Shown here one piece after another: positions 32,280 through 40,954 of a stretch of 40,987 bases of DNA; positions within the stretch are counted from its first letter, which is position 1, and each line of letters begins with the position of its first letter. The position numbers and the translations under genes are program-made. This DNA comes from AVCC01 sp039920865 (GTDB lineage: Bacteria; Pseudomonadota; Gammaproteobacteria; Burkholderiales; Burkholderiaceae_D). Location: the NCBI GenBank assembly GCA_039920865.1, contig JBDSCZ010000143.1, positions 1-40,987 on the forward strand. The letters run 5' to 3'. The notes below the pieces were generated by a model, which did not search any database, had not been told where the DNA came from, and worked only from the letters and a program-made list of their open reading frames with translations.

Positions 32280-33101
32280 TTAATCACGCCCCATTTCCTC
32301 ACCCAGCTCCCGGCCCCTGGCAGCGGCTGCCTTCACCGCACGAATGACGCTGTCCTTGACGCCGCTGGCGTCCATGCTGGTGAGTGCGGCATAAGTCGTG
32401 CCGCCTTTTGATGTCACGCGCTCACGCAATACGGCGACCGGCTCGGCGGATTGCGCAGCCAGGTGCGCGGCACCGACAAAAGTGGTAATCGCCAGTTGTT
32501 TGCCTTGCTCCGCGCTCAAGCCCAGCTCTTGCGCTGCCTGCTGCATCGCCTCGATAAAATAGAACACATAAGCCGGGCCGCTGCCGGACACCGCAGTGAC
32601 CGCATCGATCTGCGCCTCGTCATCGAGCCAGACGGTGCTGCCTACTGCCTGCATGATGCCGTTGGCGGCATCGCGCTGCGCCGCCGACACACCCTGCATG
32701 GCGACCATACCGGTGATCCCTTGTCCGATCAGCGCCGGCGTATTCGGCATGCAGCGCACGATTGCCGCATGGCCCTTCAGCCAGCGCGACAGGTCCGGTG
32801 CCCGGATACCGGCGGCAATCGACAGCAGCAGTTGCGTCGTCAGATGCGGCAGCAGATGCGCGGCCACCTCCCGCATCTGCTGCGGCTTGACCGCCAGCAC
32901 GATCACGTCCGATGACGCCACTTTTGCATCTATCTGGCTGGATGTAGTGACGCCGAACTGCTGCGTCAGTTTTCCCAGCGAAGCCGGATTCGGATCGACT
33001 ACGTGGATATCAGCGCTCGCGGTGAATTTTCCTGCCAGACCGCTGATTAACGCTGTAGCCATGTTGCCGCCACCGATAAAGCTGATTTTCATGCTTTTCA
33101 T
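32280..33101 (-). CDS. proC: pyrroline-5-carboxylate reductase
   Basis: 273 aa from the ATG at 33101. Last step of proline synthesis: reduces 1-pyrroline-5-carboxylate with NAD(P)H. Rossmann start ISFIGGGNMATALISGL; C-terminal signature GVAGSGPAYVFYFIEAMQQAAQ-like AVSGSGPAYVFYFIEAM and TSKGGTTYAALTSMDASGV. The frame has a GTG at 33113 overlapping the yggS stop (GTGA) and ATGs at 33101 and 33092; GAGAAG stands 11 bases before 33101. Coupled to yggS. Confidence 0.94.
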   Translation of the reverse strand: MKSMKISFIGGGNMATALISGLAGKFTASADIHVVDPNPASLGKLTQQFGVTTSSQIDAKVASSDVIVLAVKPQQMREVAAHLLPHLTTQLLLSIAAGIRAPDLSRWLKGHAAIVRCMPNTPALIGQGITGMVAMQGVSAAQRDAANGIMQAVGSTVWLDDEAQIDAVTAVSGSGPAYVFYFIEAMQQAAQELGLSAEQGKQLAITTFVGAAHLAAQSAEPVAVLRERVTSKGGTTYAALTSMDASGVKDSVIRAVKAAAARGRELGEEMGRD

Positions 33102-33109
33102 ACTATTTA

Positions 33110-33823
33110 TCACTTCTCATAATTTCGTTGACCAAAAATTGCCGACCCGACGCGCACTATCGTGGCGCCCTCAGCAATGGCTGCGGCCATATCGGCCGAC
33201 ATTCCCATCGACAGCGTGTCGAGCGCGCAACCCTGCGCATTCAATTCGTCAAACAGTTTCCGCAGGCGGCCAAACGACTGGCGCTGCGCATCGACGTCTG
33301 TCACCGGCTCGGGAATTGCCATCAGGCCGCGCAGGCGCAGGCGCGGCATCGCGGCCACCGCACGCGCCAGCGCCGCGACTTCCTCGGGCGCGGCACCGCT
33401 TTTGCTCGACTCGCCACTGATGTTGACCTGCAGGCAGATATTCAGCGGCGCCAGAAGCGGCGGGCGCTGTTCGGACAGACGGCTGGCGATTTTTTCGCGC
33501 TCGACCGTATGGACCCAGTCGAAATGTTCGGCGATGGGCCGGGTCTTGTTGCTCTGGATCGGGCCGATGAAATGCCATTCAGGCAGCGGCAGTTGCTCCT
33601 GCTGCAAGACGGCACCGACTGCGATCAACTTGTCCAGAGCTTCCTGCAAGTAATTTTCGCCAAATGCCGACTGTCCTGCGCGGGCCGCTTCCAGCACGTC
33701 GGCCGCGCCAAAAGTTTTCGATACTGCCAGCAAGCGGACACTATCGGGATTGCGCGACGCAGCCTGCGCCGCCTGTGCAATGGCAGCATGAACGGCTTGC
33801 AAGTTTTGGGAGATTCTGGACAT
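33110..33823 (-). CDS. yggS: YggS/PROSC-family PLP homeostasis protein
   Basis: 237 aa TIM-barrel PLP-binding protein without known catalysis; it buffers PLP and affects amino-acid pools. PLP lysine in LLAVSKTFGAADV (about residue 35), FGENYLQEALDK, WHFIGPIQSNK, LSMGMSADMAAAIAEGATIVRVGSAIFG. The start is the ATG at 33823; a TTG two codons earlier extends the frame. Divergent from pilT with 95 bp between, a common betaproteobacterial arrangement. Confidence 0.94.
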   Translation of the reverse strand: MSRISQNLQAVHAAIAQAAQAASRNPDSVRLLAVSKTFGAADVLEAARAGQSAFGENYLQEALDKLIAVGAVLQQEQLPLPEWHFIGPIQSNKTRPIAEHFDWVHTVEREKIASRLSEQRPPLLAPLNICLQVNISGESSKSGAAPEEVAALARAVAAMPRLRLRGLMAIPEPVTDVDAQRQSFGRLRKLFDELNAQGCALDTLSMGMSADMAAAIAEGATIVRVGSAIFGQRNYEK

Positions 33824-33918
33824 AATCAATTTGCTTTAAGCGATGCTCGATAGAAACTCTGCACGGGTTATATGTGACATTGCCACCATCACTCATATTG
33901 CAGGACTAGGGATTATAA

Positions 33919-34962
33919 ATGGACATTTCCGAACTGCTTGCATTCTCGGTCAAGAATAACGCTTCCGACTTGCATCTGTCGGCCGGCATGCCGCCGATGA
34001 TTCGCGTGCATGGCGATGTGCGCCGGATCAACCTGCCGGCGATGGATCACTCCGAAGTGCACAACATGTTGTACGACATCATGAACGATGGCCAGCGCAA
34101 AAACTACGAAGATCACCTCGAACACGATTTTTCGTTCGAGATTCCGGGCCTGGCCCGGTTCCGGGTCAATGTCTTCAATCAGGGACGCGGCGCTGCTGCA
34201 GTGCTGCGCACGATTCCGTCCAAAGTGCTGTCGCTGGAACAGCTCAATGCGCCGAAAATCTTCACCGAGCTATCGATGAAACCGCGCGGACTGGTGCTGG
34301 TGACGGGGCCGACCGGCTCTGGCAAATCGACTACGCTGGCGGCCATGGTCAACCATGTCAACGAGCATGAGTATGCGCACATACTGACGGTCGAAGACCC
34401 GATCGAATTCGTCCATGACTCGAAAAAATGCCTGATCAACCAGCGCGAGGTCAACACCCATACGCACTCCTTCAGCAATGCGCTGCGCTCGGCGCTGCGC
34501 GAAGATCCGGACGTGATCCTGGTCGGCGAGTTGCGCGATCTGGAAACCATCCGGCTAGCCCTGACCGCAGCAGAAACCGGCCATCTGGTGTTCGGCACGC
34601 TGCATACTTCGTCGGCGGCCAAGACCATCGACCGTATCGTCGACGTGTTCCCGGCCGAAGAAAAGGAAATGGTGCGCTCGATGCTGTCAGAATCGCTGCA
34701 GGCGGTAATTTCCCAAACACTGCTCAAGACCAAGGACGGCAGCGGCCGCGTTGCCGCGCATGAAATCATGCTCGGCACGCCGGCGATCCGCAACCTGATT
34801 CGCGAAGGCAAGGTGGCGCAGATGTATTCCGCGATCCAGACCGGCAACAGCATCGGCATGCAGACGCTGGATCACAACCTGACCGAACTGGTAAAACGCA
34901 ACGCGATCTCGCCAGCCATCGCCCGCGCGGCGGCAAAGACGCCGGAAAATTTCCCCGGATAA
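33919..34962 (+). CDS. pilT: type IV pilus retraction ATPase
   Basis: 347 aa. Walker A GPTGSGKSTT (about residues 131-140), Asp-box and Walker B (DPDVILVGELRDLET), His-box ETGHLVFGTLHTSSAAKTIDRI, and the PilT-typical AIRNLIREGK near the C-terminus. It drives pilus disassembly for twitching motility. The AIRNLIR motif needed for retraction is intact. The pilU gene follows after a 139-bp gap carrying a composite repeat. Confidence 0.96.
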   Translation: MDISELLAFSVKNNASDLHLSAGMPPMIRVHGDVRRINLPAMDHSEVHNMLYDIMNDGQRKNYEDHLEHDFSFEIPGLARFRVNVFNQGRGAAAVLRTIPSKVLSLEQLNAPKIFTELSMKPRGLVLVTGPTGSGKSTTLAAMVNHVNEHEYAHILTVEDPIEFVHDSKKCLINQREVNTHTHSFSNALRSALREDPDVILVGELRDLETIRLALTAAETGHLVFGTLHTSSAAKTIDRIVDVFPAEEKEMVRSMLSESLQAVISQTLLKTKDGSGRVAAHEIMLGTPAIRNLIREGKVAQMYSAIQTGNSIGMQTLDHNLTELVKRNAISPAIARAAAKTPENFPG

Positions 34963-35032
34963 TCCGGGGATAACGCATTGATGGCCATGACGAAAATACG
35001 ATCAACAGGCATGGCCGCCCTTCTCCTCCAAC

Positions 35033-35091
35033 CCCTCTCCCGTAAGCGGGAGAGGGAAACGAAATGAGTCGCCATGCGACTTTCACGTTAA
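35033..35091. repeat. two-hairpin composite repeat, copy 2
   Basis: CCCTCTCCCG-TAAG-CGGGAGAGGG (35033-35056), then after 11 bases GTCGC-CAT-GCGAC (35068-35080) and TTTCACGTTAA. Same order and spacing as 14861-14920. It separates pilT from pilU and may reduce pilU read-through. Confidence 0.8.
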
Positions 35092-35101
35092 AGGCACCAC
35101 C

Positions 35102-36238
35102 ATGGAACGCGAACAAGCCACCAAATTCATGCATGAATTGCTGCGACTGATGGTCAGCAAGAATGGCTCCGACCTGTTCATCACCGCCGATTTCCCGCCG
35201 GCTTTCAAGATCGACGGCAAGATTTTGCCGGCCTCGAACCAGGCCCTGAGCGCCGCCCATACGGTCGAACTGGCGCACGCGATCATGAGCGACAAGCAGG
35301 CTGCATCGTTTGAAGCCACCAAGGAAAGCAACTTCGCCATCAGTCCCGGCAATCTCGGCCGCTTTCGTGTCTCGGCCTTCGTGCAGCAGGGCCATGTCGG
35401 CATGGTGTTGCGCACCATCACCGGCAAGATTCCAAGCTTTGAAGAACTGGGCCTGCCGCAAAGCCTGAAGGAAGTCGCGATGGCGCAGCGCGGACTGGTG
35501 ATCCTGGTCGGCGGAACCGGATCGGGCAAATCCAGCAGCCTGGCGGCCATGATCGGCCACCGCAACGAGAACAGCTATGGCCATATCATCACGATCGAGG
35601 ACCCGGTTGAATATGTGCATCCGCACAAAAATTGCATCGTCACCCAACGCGATGTCGGACTGGACACCGAAAGCTGGGGCGTGGCGCTGAAAAACGCGTT
35701 GCGCCAGGCCCCGAACGTGATCCAGATCGGTGAAATCCGCGATCGCGAAACGATGGATTTCGCGATCGCATTTGCCGAGACCGGCCATCTGTGCCTGGCG
35801 ACCCTGCATGCGAACAACGCCAACCAGGCGCTCGACCGGATCATCAACTTCTTCCCGGAAGAGCGCCGCCACCAGTTATTGATGGACCTGTCGCTGAACC
35901 TGAAGGCGGTCATCTCGCAGCGCCTGATTCCGCTGCGCGACACCAAGGGGCGCTGCATCGCCGTTGAAATCATGCTCAATTCGCCGCTGATTGCCGAACT
36001 CATCTTCAAGGGCAATGTGCACGAACTCAAGGATGTGATGAAGCGTTCGAATGAACTCGGCATGAAGACTTTCGACCAAGCGCTGTTCGACCTGTACGAG
36101 GCGGGCTCGATTTCGTATGAAAATGCGTTGCGCTTTGCCGATTCGGTCAACGACCTGCGGCTCGCGATCAAGCTCGAAAGCAAGGATGCCAAGGGCCGCG
36201 ACCTTCATGCCGGCACCCAGCACATGGGGATTGTTTAG
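35102..36238 (+). CDS. pilU: PilT-like ATPase PilU
   Basis: 378 aa. Walker A VGGTGSGKSSS (about residues 137-147), NVIQIGEIRDRETM Walker B, ETGHLCLATLHANNANQALDRIINFFPEERR. PilU is an accessory retraction motor that works with PilT. Longer C-terminus than PilT. The ATG at 35102 is the first after the repeat; ribosome site AAAGGCACC is weak. Confidence 0.95.
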   Translation: MEREQATKFMHELLRLMVSKNGSDLFITADFPPAFKIDGKILPASNQALSAAHTVELAHAIMSDKQAASFEATKESNFAISPGNLGRFRVSAFVQQGHVGMVLRTITGKIPSFEELGLPQSLKEVAMAQRGLVILVGGTGSGKSSSLAAMIGHRNENSYGHIITIEDPVEYVHPHKNCIVTQRDVGLDTESWGVALKNALRQAPNVIQIGEIRDRETMDFAIAFAETGHLCLATLHANNANQALDRIINFFPEERRHQLLMDLSLNLKAVISQRLIPLRDTKGRCIAVEIMLNSPLIAELIFKGNVHELKDVMKRSNELGMKTFDQALFDLYEAGSISYENALRFADSVNDLRLAIKLESKDAKGRDLHAGTQHMGIV

Positions 36239-36312
36239 CGGCTGTCACACGCCTGATCGTACCGGCCGAGCGCACAGTGTGTCGCACACCGTATTCGGCC
36301 GGATGCGCGGCA

Positions 36313-36891
36313 CTAGTCTTGCTGCGCGGGGGATGTGTCGACTGCCACTGCCACCGGCGGATACCAGATGTGCAGCCCCTCCGCGTGCGCCCATGGCGTC
36401 AAGTGATGCGGCTTGCGCCCGTGCGGTCCGATGATGTCTTCCACCGTCACCCCGCGCAGCAGCAGCGCATCGGCGATCAGCGAGCGATGGCAGCGCCACG
36501 GCACCGCTTCCGCACACATCAGCGCACAGCGTTCGCGCGCTGCCAGCACCACCAGTTGCTGCACTTGATCGGCAAATTCGGCGGTTTGCATGTAGTCTGC
36601 ATAACCGCGAAAGGAAAGGTTGCGCCAGCCGGTGTTGATCGAATCCGCCCGGGTATGACGCAGGCCGCCCAGCCCGGGTAGATGGGTATAGCCAATGCCG
36701 GCCGTTTGCAGCGACGCCGGCAGCGCATCGCGGTTGAATTGCGGATTGTGGCGCGAGCGCGGCACAGTGCGCACATCCAGCACATGCGCGACGCCATTGG
36801 TTTGCAACAAGCCGATAAATGCCTCCAACGAGTGCGTCGAATGGCCGATCGTACATACGAGCGACGGTGTTGCGGATGATTTATTCGCCAT
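36313..36891 (-). CDS. DUF488 family protein
   Basis: 192 aa. Conserved blocks: TIGHSTHSLEAFIGLLQ, LDVRTVPRSRHNPQFN, YTHLPGLGGLR and LMCAEAVPWRCHRSLIAD with two cysteines. Function of the family is unknown; it has a rhodanese-like look. The start at 36891 follows GAAAGG; the longer frame to 36933 has no such site. Convergent with pilU. Confidence 0.88.
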   Translation of the reverse strand: MANKSSATPSLVCTIGHSTHSLEAFIGLLQTNGVAHVLDVRTVPRSRHNPQFNRDALPASLQTAGIGYTHLPGLGGLRHTRADSINTGWRNLSFRGYADYMQTAEFADQVQQLVVLAARERCALMCAEAVPWRCHRSLIADALLLRGVTVEDIIGPHGRKPHHLTPWAHAEGLHIWYPPVAVAVDTSPAQQD

Positions 36892-36966
36892 GATTGTGCC
36901 TTTCAACGCCCCTGCGAAGCGGCGACAGTGCACCGCTGGCCGCCTGTTCCACTGCTGCTTCCTGGG

Positions 36967-37692
36967 CTACATAAACCCCAGCAACTTCAGCGCCAGCGGC
37001 AGCAGCAAGGCGGTCAGCAGTCCCGACAGCCCCATCGCCAATCCGGCAAAAGCGCCCATCTGCTCGCTGACCTGGAACGCCCTTGCGGTGCCGATGCCGT
37101 GCGCGGTAACGCCGAGCGCAAAACCGCAGGTGCTGTCATCGGTAATCTTCATCAGTTTCAGGACGCCGCGCGCCATCACGGCGCCGAGCACGCCGGTCAC
37201 CATTACCAGCACCGCAGTGAGCGACGGCAGGCCGCCGATTTTCTCCGCAACCCCCATCGCAATGGCCATTGTCACCGACTTCGGCGCAATCGATAAAATG
37301 GTTGCCGGCGATGCGCCCAGCCACTTGGCGACCGCCATTGCGGTGGCAATGGCGGCAGCCGAACCGACCACGGCGCCGACCAGAAATGCAAACCAGTCGC
37401 GCTTGAGTTTCGCAATCTGCTGATACAACGGAATCGCCAGCGCAACCGTGACCGGCCCCAGCAGAAAATGCACGAACTGCGCGCCATCGAAATAGGTTTT
37501 GTACGAAGTGCCAGTCAGGCTCAGCACCAGCACGATCAAGGCCACCGCGATTGCCACCGGATTGGCCAGCGGATTGAACCTGGTGCGGGCATAGATGGCA
37601 ACCGCGATCTGGTAGGCCAGCAGGGTCGCAGTCAACCACAGCAACGGCGATGCCGCCAGATAGACCCAGACTTCACCCAGTTTCGGGGTCAT
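36967..37692 (-). CDS. lrgB: LrgB/CidB-family membrane protein
   Basis: 241 aa, about eight helices. Family blocks: GPVTVALAIPLYQQIAKLKRDW, SVTMAIAMGVAEKIGGLPSLTAVLVMVTGVLGA and GVTAHGIGTARAF. Works with LrgA; roles proposed include control of cell lysis and pyruvate or other organic-acid transport. Its ATG is directly next to (or made partly by) the end of an inserted element that separates it from lrgA. Confidence 0.92.
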   Translation of the reverse strand: MTPKLGEVWVYLAASPLLWLTATLLAYQIAVAIYARTRFNPLANPVAIAVALIVLVLSLTGTSYKTYFDGAQFVHFLLGPVTVALAIPLYQQIAKLKRDWFAFLVGAVVGSAAAIATAMAVAKWLGASPATILSIAPKSVTMAIAMGVAEKIGGLPSLTAVLVMVTGVLGAVMARGVLKLMKITDDSTCGFALGVTAHGIGTARAFQVSEQMGAFAGLAMGLSGLLTALLLPLALKLLGFM

Positions 37693-37927
37693 CCTAGATT
37701 CCCCAGTTGACCGCTTGTTAGCTTCGATAAATACATGAATTCATTATGGATTTTCATGATTAAACAATTCACCGTTTGGGTGAGAACGCTACAGGCACGA
37801 TTGCACGTTTTTCCGGCTCCCTGGCTTCGTTGCTCCTCCTCGCAGAATGCAGTCTGCAGCGTCGTCGCGCCTAGCCAGAAATCCGGAAAAACGCACACTC
37901 GCACCTGTCCAACTGAGGAATCTAGGA
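37692..37927. mobile_element. MITE-like insertion between lrgA and lrgB
   Basis: Ends in 22-bp inverted repeats (37691-37712 and 37907-37928; 19 of 22 match; outer ATCCTAGATTCC). A 4-bp direct repeat TCAT flanks it (37689-37692 and 37928-37931). Removing the element and one repeat leaves ATGA, a normal lrgA-stop/lrgB-start overlap. The right half holds a further perfect 11-bp inverted repeat (CGTTTTTCCGG 37806-37816, CCGGAAAAACG 37883-37893) plus CTGGC/GCCAG inside, so it folds as a long hairpin. No transposase gene fits in about 235 bp. Confidence 0.8.
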
Positions 37928-38260
37928 TCATTTCTGCAGACTCTTGACGACTGCGGCAGTGACCACGATCGATACCACGGTGGAGGCCAGCAGCGCTGCT
38001 GCAATCGGCAGCCATTCGGTTGCGACCCGTTGAAAATGCACCATGATGCCGACGCCAGCCGGCACGAACAGCAAGGACAGGTGGCGCAGCAACGCCAGCG
38101 AGGTCGGCGCCAGCGTGACGATCGCATCGCGGTTCAACACCAGATACACGAACAGCAGCACCATCCCGATCACAGGCCCCGGTACCGGTAGCGACAACGC
38201 ATAGGTCAGCCCCTCCCCTATGGTTTGGAAAATCAGCAAGGTGGCCAGGGTATTGATCAT
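37928..38260 (-). CDS. lrgA: LrgA/CidA-family holin-like membrane protein
   Basis: 110 aa with four helices. Motifs: LLIFQTIGEGLTYALSLPVPGPVIGMVLLF and LLFVPAGVGIMVHF, the family core. ATG at 38260 with GGAG 8 bases upstream; the longer frame begins with TTG. Its stop TGA is intact, in the flanking repeat of the insertion, so the protein is probably not altered, but lrgB is now 235 bp away instead of overlapping. Confidence 0.93.
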   Translation of the reverse strand: MINTLATLLIFQTIGEGLTYALSLPVPGPVIGMVLLFVYLVLNRDAIVTLAPTSLALLRHLSLLFVPAGVGIMVHFQRVATEWLPIAAALLASTVVSIVVTAAVVKSLQK

Positions 38261-38319
38261 GTCTGCGGCTCCCGAATGCGTCAAATCATCAGAACAATGG
38301 AAAGATCAGAATGTATTTT

Positions 38320-38395
38320 GTAGGTTGGGCTAACGCTTTATCAGCCCAACATTGTGCGCAGAATGTTGGGCTTCGCAAGCTCAGCACCAACCTAC
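38320..38395. repeat. palindromic intergenic repeat (GTAGGTTGGGC type)
   Basis: Outer arms GTAGGTTGG (38320-38328) and CCAACCTAC (38387-38395); inner pairs GTTGGGC/GCCCAAC and CAACATT/AATGTTG. This is a common proteobacterial intergenic repeat type. It lies 25 bp past the glcF stop, between glcF and lrgA. Confidence 0.75.
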
Positions 38396-38420
38396 GGTAC
38401 TTGCGTGGACAAGTGCGCCG

Positions 38421-39647
38421 TCAAGCGCGCAATGCGCCATCGATCAACTCGATCCAGTGCCGCACCGGCGTCGCGGTACCGGTCTGCAGATGTGTGATGC
38501 AGCCGATATTGGCAGACACGATCAGATCCGGCGCGCTGGCCTGCAGATTGGCGATCTTATTGTCGCGCAATTGGTGCGACAGCACAGGCTGCAACACCGA
38601 ATAGGTGCCGGCAGAACCGCAGCAAAGATGGCTATCGGCACACAACGAAACATCGACCCCCGCCGCGCGCAGCAAGCCTTCGACCTTGCCACGGATTTGC
38701 TGGCCGTGCTGCAGCGTGCAGGGCGGATGATAGGCGACCCGTTTAGTGATCTTGCCAACCAGCTTTTGCAGCAATTCGGCCTCGAAATCAGGCAGGATTT
38801 CGCTCAGGTCCCGGGTCAAGGCTGAAATCCGCTGCGCTTTATCTGCGTAGGCCGGGTCGGCTGCCAGCAAATGGCCGTATTCCTTGACCGTCACGCCGCA
38901 GCCGGAGGCGGTCATTACGATCGTTTCCACTCCGGCTTCCACCAGCGGCCACCAGGCATCGATATTGCGCCGCATGTCGTCCAGCCCGCCGGCCTGGTCG
39001 TTCAGGTGGTAGCGAATTGCACCGCAGCAGCCGGCCTTCGGCGCCATCACCAGTTGCACCCCGAGCGCATCGAACACACGGGCGGTGGCGGCATTGATGT
39101 TGGGCGACATCGACGGTTGCACGCAGCCGTCGAGCAGCAGCATCTTGCGCGCATGCACGGCAGTCGGCCAGAGACCGGCCGGCTGTGCCAGCGGCACCTT
39201 GTCTTGCAGCGTCTTCGGCAGCAACGGCCGCAGCAGCTGTCCGGCCTTCATCGCTGGCGCAAACAGCCAGCGTCGCGGCAACACTTCTTTGAGCGCAGTG
39301 CGCAGCAGGCGCTGCGACAACGGGCGCGGCACCCGGTCGTCGACGATCTTGCGCCCGATATCGACCAGCCGGCCGTATTGCACGCCCGACGGACAGGTGG
39401 TTTCGCAATTGCGGCAGGTCAGGCAACGGTCCAGATGCGACTGCGTCTTGGCGCTGACCTGCTTGCCTTCCAGCACTTGCTTGATCAGATAGATGCGGCC
39501 GCGCGGGCCGTCGAGCTCGTCGCCCAGCAACTGGTAAGTCGGACAGGTCGCGGTGCAGAAACCGCAGTGGACGCAGGCGCGTAGAATCGCATCGGCCTCC
39601 CGGCCTTCGCGGGTGTTTTTGATGAAGTCAGCGAGATTGGTTTGCAT
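38421..39647 (-). CDS. glcF: glycolate oxidase iron-sulfur subunit
   Basis: 408 aa. Two 4Fe-4S motifs, CVHCGFCTATCPTY and CLTCRNCETTCPSG, followed by two CCG-type domains (KAGCCGAIRYH, HLCCGSAGTYS). Passes electrons from GlcD/GlcE to quinones. The start at 39647 has AGGA 7 bases upstream and lies 7 bp after the glcE stop; the longer frame to 39695 would overlap glcE. Confidence 0.94.
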   Translation of the reverse strand: MQTNLADFIKNTREGREADAILRACVHCGFCTATCPTYQLLGDELDGPRGRIYLIKQVLEGKQVSAKTQSHLDRCLTCRNCETTCPSGVQYGRLVDIGRKIVDDRVPRPLSQRLLRTALKEVLPRRWLFAPAMKAGQLLRPLLPKTLQDKVPLAQPAGLWPTAVHARKMLLLDGCVQPSMSPNINAATARVFDALGVQLVMAPKAGCCGAIRYHLNDQAGGLDDMRRNIDAWWPLVEAGVETIVMTASGCGVTVKEYGHLLAADPAYADKAQRISALTRDLSEILPDFEAELLQKLVGKITKRVAYHPPCTLQHGQQIRGKVEGLLRAAGVDVSLCADSHLCCGSAGTYSVLQPVLSHQLRDNKIANLQASAPDLIVSANIGCITHLQTGTATPVRHWIELIDGALRA

Positions 39648-39654
39648 ATGTGTC

Positions 39655-40746
39655 CTACAGATGCCCGAACATCCGGCCCGGATTGAAGATTGCATCCGGG
39701 TCGAACGCGTTTTTCAGATTGCGATGTATGCGGTCGATGGCCGGTGCCAGCGGCTGGAACACGCCGACCGCCTTGTCGCCGCCGCGAAACAGGGTCGCGT
39801 GGCCGCCGGCTTGCGCCGCTGCTGCGCGCACTATGACTGCTGTGGCTGCGCTGGAATCGGTCTTCAGCCAGCGCTGTGCGCCGCCCCATTCGATCAATTG
39901 CGCGTAATCGTCCAGCAGCGGCGCCGTCACGCCAGGCACCGACAAGCGCCACAAGGCCGTTTGTGTTGGGTCGGCACCCGCCTCGGCAAGATCAAAGAAG
40001 CCGTTGCTCTGTTCGCGCAAGGGTGTCCAGAACTGCTCGGCATCAGGCACCTGCTCGCCGCCCAGCTTGGTCTGTGCCGCAGATACCGCGGCCTGCGCGC
40101 CGGACAGGCGCAGAATCAGCACATCGTCATGCCAGGCACTGGCCGAAATCGGCAATGGCTGGCCGCCCCATGCATTGAGTTGCGCGATCGCCTGCGCCTG
40201 ATCCAGCGCAAAGCGCAGCGTGGTTTCGGCAAACGGTTTCGGCAACACCTTGAGCGACACCTGCAGGACCAGGCCCAGCGTTCCCAACGATCCGGCCAGC
40301 AGCCGCGAGACATCGTAGCCGGCCACGTTTTTCATCACCTGGCCGCCGAAACGCAGCACCTCGCCGCGCCCATCCAGCAGCACCGCGCCCAGTGCAAAAT
40401 CGCGCAGCGCGCCGGCCGCCAGACGGCGCGGGCCGGACAGGCCGCTGGCGAACACGCCGCCGATGGTGGCACTGTTGCTGAAATGCGGCGGCTCGAAAGC
40501 CAGCATCTGGTTCTGGGCTGCCAGCACCGACTCGATTTCTGCCAAAGGCGTGCCGCAGCGGACGGTGATCACCAGCTCGGTCGGATCGTACGCGACGATG
40601 CCGGAATAGGCCCGGGTATCGAGCGGCTCGCCGGCCAATGCCTGGCCGTACCAATCCTTGCTGCCGCCGCCGTGAATCCGCAGCGCGGTCTTGTCAGCGG
40701 CGGCGCTATGCACCTGCTGCTTGAAATGCTGTAACACTTGCTCCAT
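39655..40746 (-). CDS. glcE: glycolate oxidase FAD-binding subunit
   Basis: 363 aa from the second of two tandem ATGs (40749/40746; GGGA 5 bases before the latter). FAD-binding type 4 domain: ELVITVRCGTPLAEIESVL, FSNSATIGGVFASGLSGPRR, GQVMKNVAGYDVSRLLAGSLGTLG; C-terminal PDAIFNPGRMFGHL. Partner of GlcF; glcD is expected just beyond the right edge. The frame's extension to 40866 runs through a repeat and is not used. Confidence 0.93.
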   Translation of the reverse strand: MEQVLQHFKQQVHSAAADKTALRIHGGGSKDWYGQALAGEPLDTRAYSGIVAYDPTELVITVRCGTPLAEIESVLAAQNQMLAFEPPHFSNSATIGGVFASGLSGPRRLAAGALRDFALGAVLLDGRGEVLRFGGQVMKNVAGYDVSRLLAGSLGTLGLVLQVSLKVLPKPFAETTLRFALDQAQAIAQLNAWGGQPLPISASAWHDDVLILRLSGAQAAVSAAQTKLGGEQVPDAEQFWTPLREQSNGFFDLAEAGADPTQTALWRLSVPGVTAPLLDDYAQLIEWGGAQRWLKTDSSAATAVIVRAAAAQAGGHATLFRGGDKAVGVFQPLAPAIDRIHRNLKNAFDPDAIFNPGRMFGHL

Positions 40747-40810
40747 CATTTTCCCGATCAAGTATTCAAACTTAAAACTTAGTATCTGTTCAGCCGGCTG
40801 TGGATCGACC

Positions 40811-40903
40811 GCCCTCTCTCCCGGCCTCTCTCCCGGCATGGCTTTTCCTGGGGCCCGAATCGCCATGCGATTCGCTTGTGAGAGAGCGGTCAGGAGAGAG
40901 GGC
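40811..40903. repeat. long inverted repeat upstream of glcE
   Basis: Perfect 11-bp arms GCCCTCTCTCC (40811-40821) and GGAGAGAGGGC (40893-40903). Between them lies CGAATCGC-CAT-GCGATTCG (40856-40874), whose stem-CAT-stem form resembles the second hairpin of the composite repeats. Probably a related palindromic repeat. Confidence 0.65.
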
Positions 40904-40954
40904 GCGCGGACACTCCATGACAGGCTGAATAGTTACTGAATTTCAAGCATATCT

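Noticed and set aside
38871..40734. Long plus-strand frames (237 and 393 codons) opposite glcF and glcE
   Set aside because: These are mirror frames of the glc genes, with no ribosome sites or recognisable domains.
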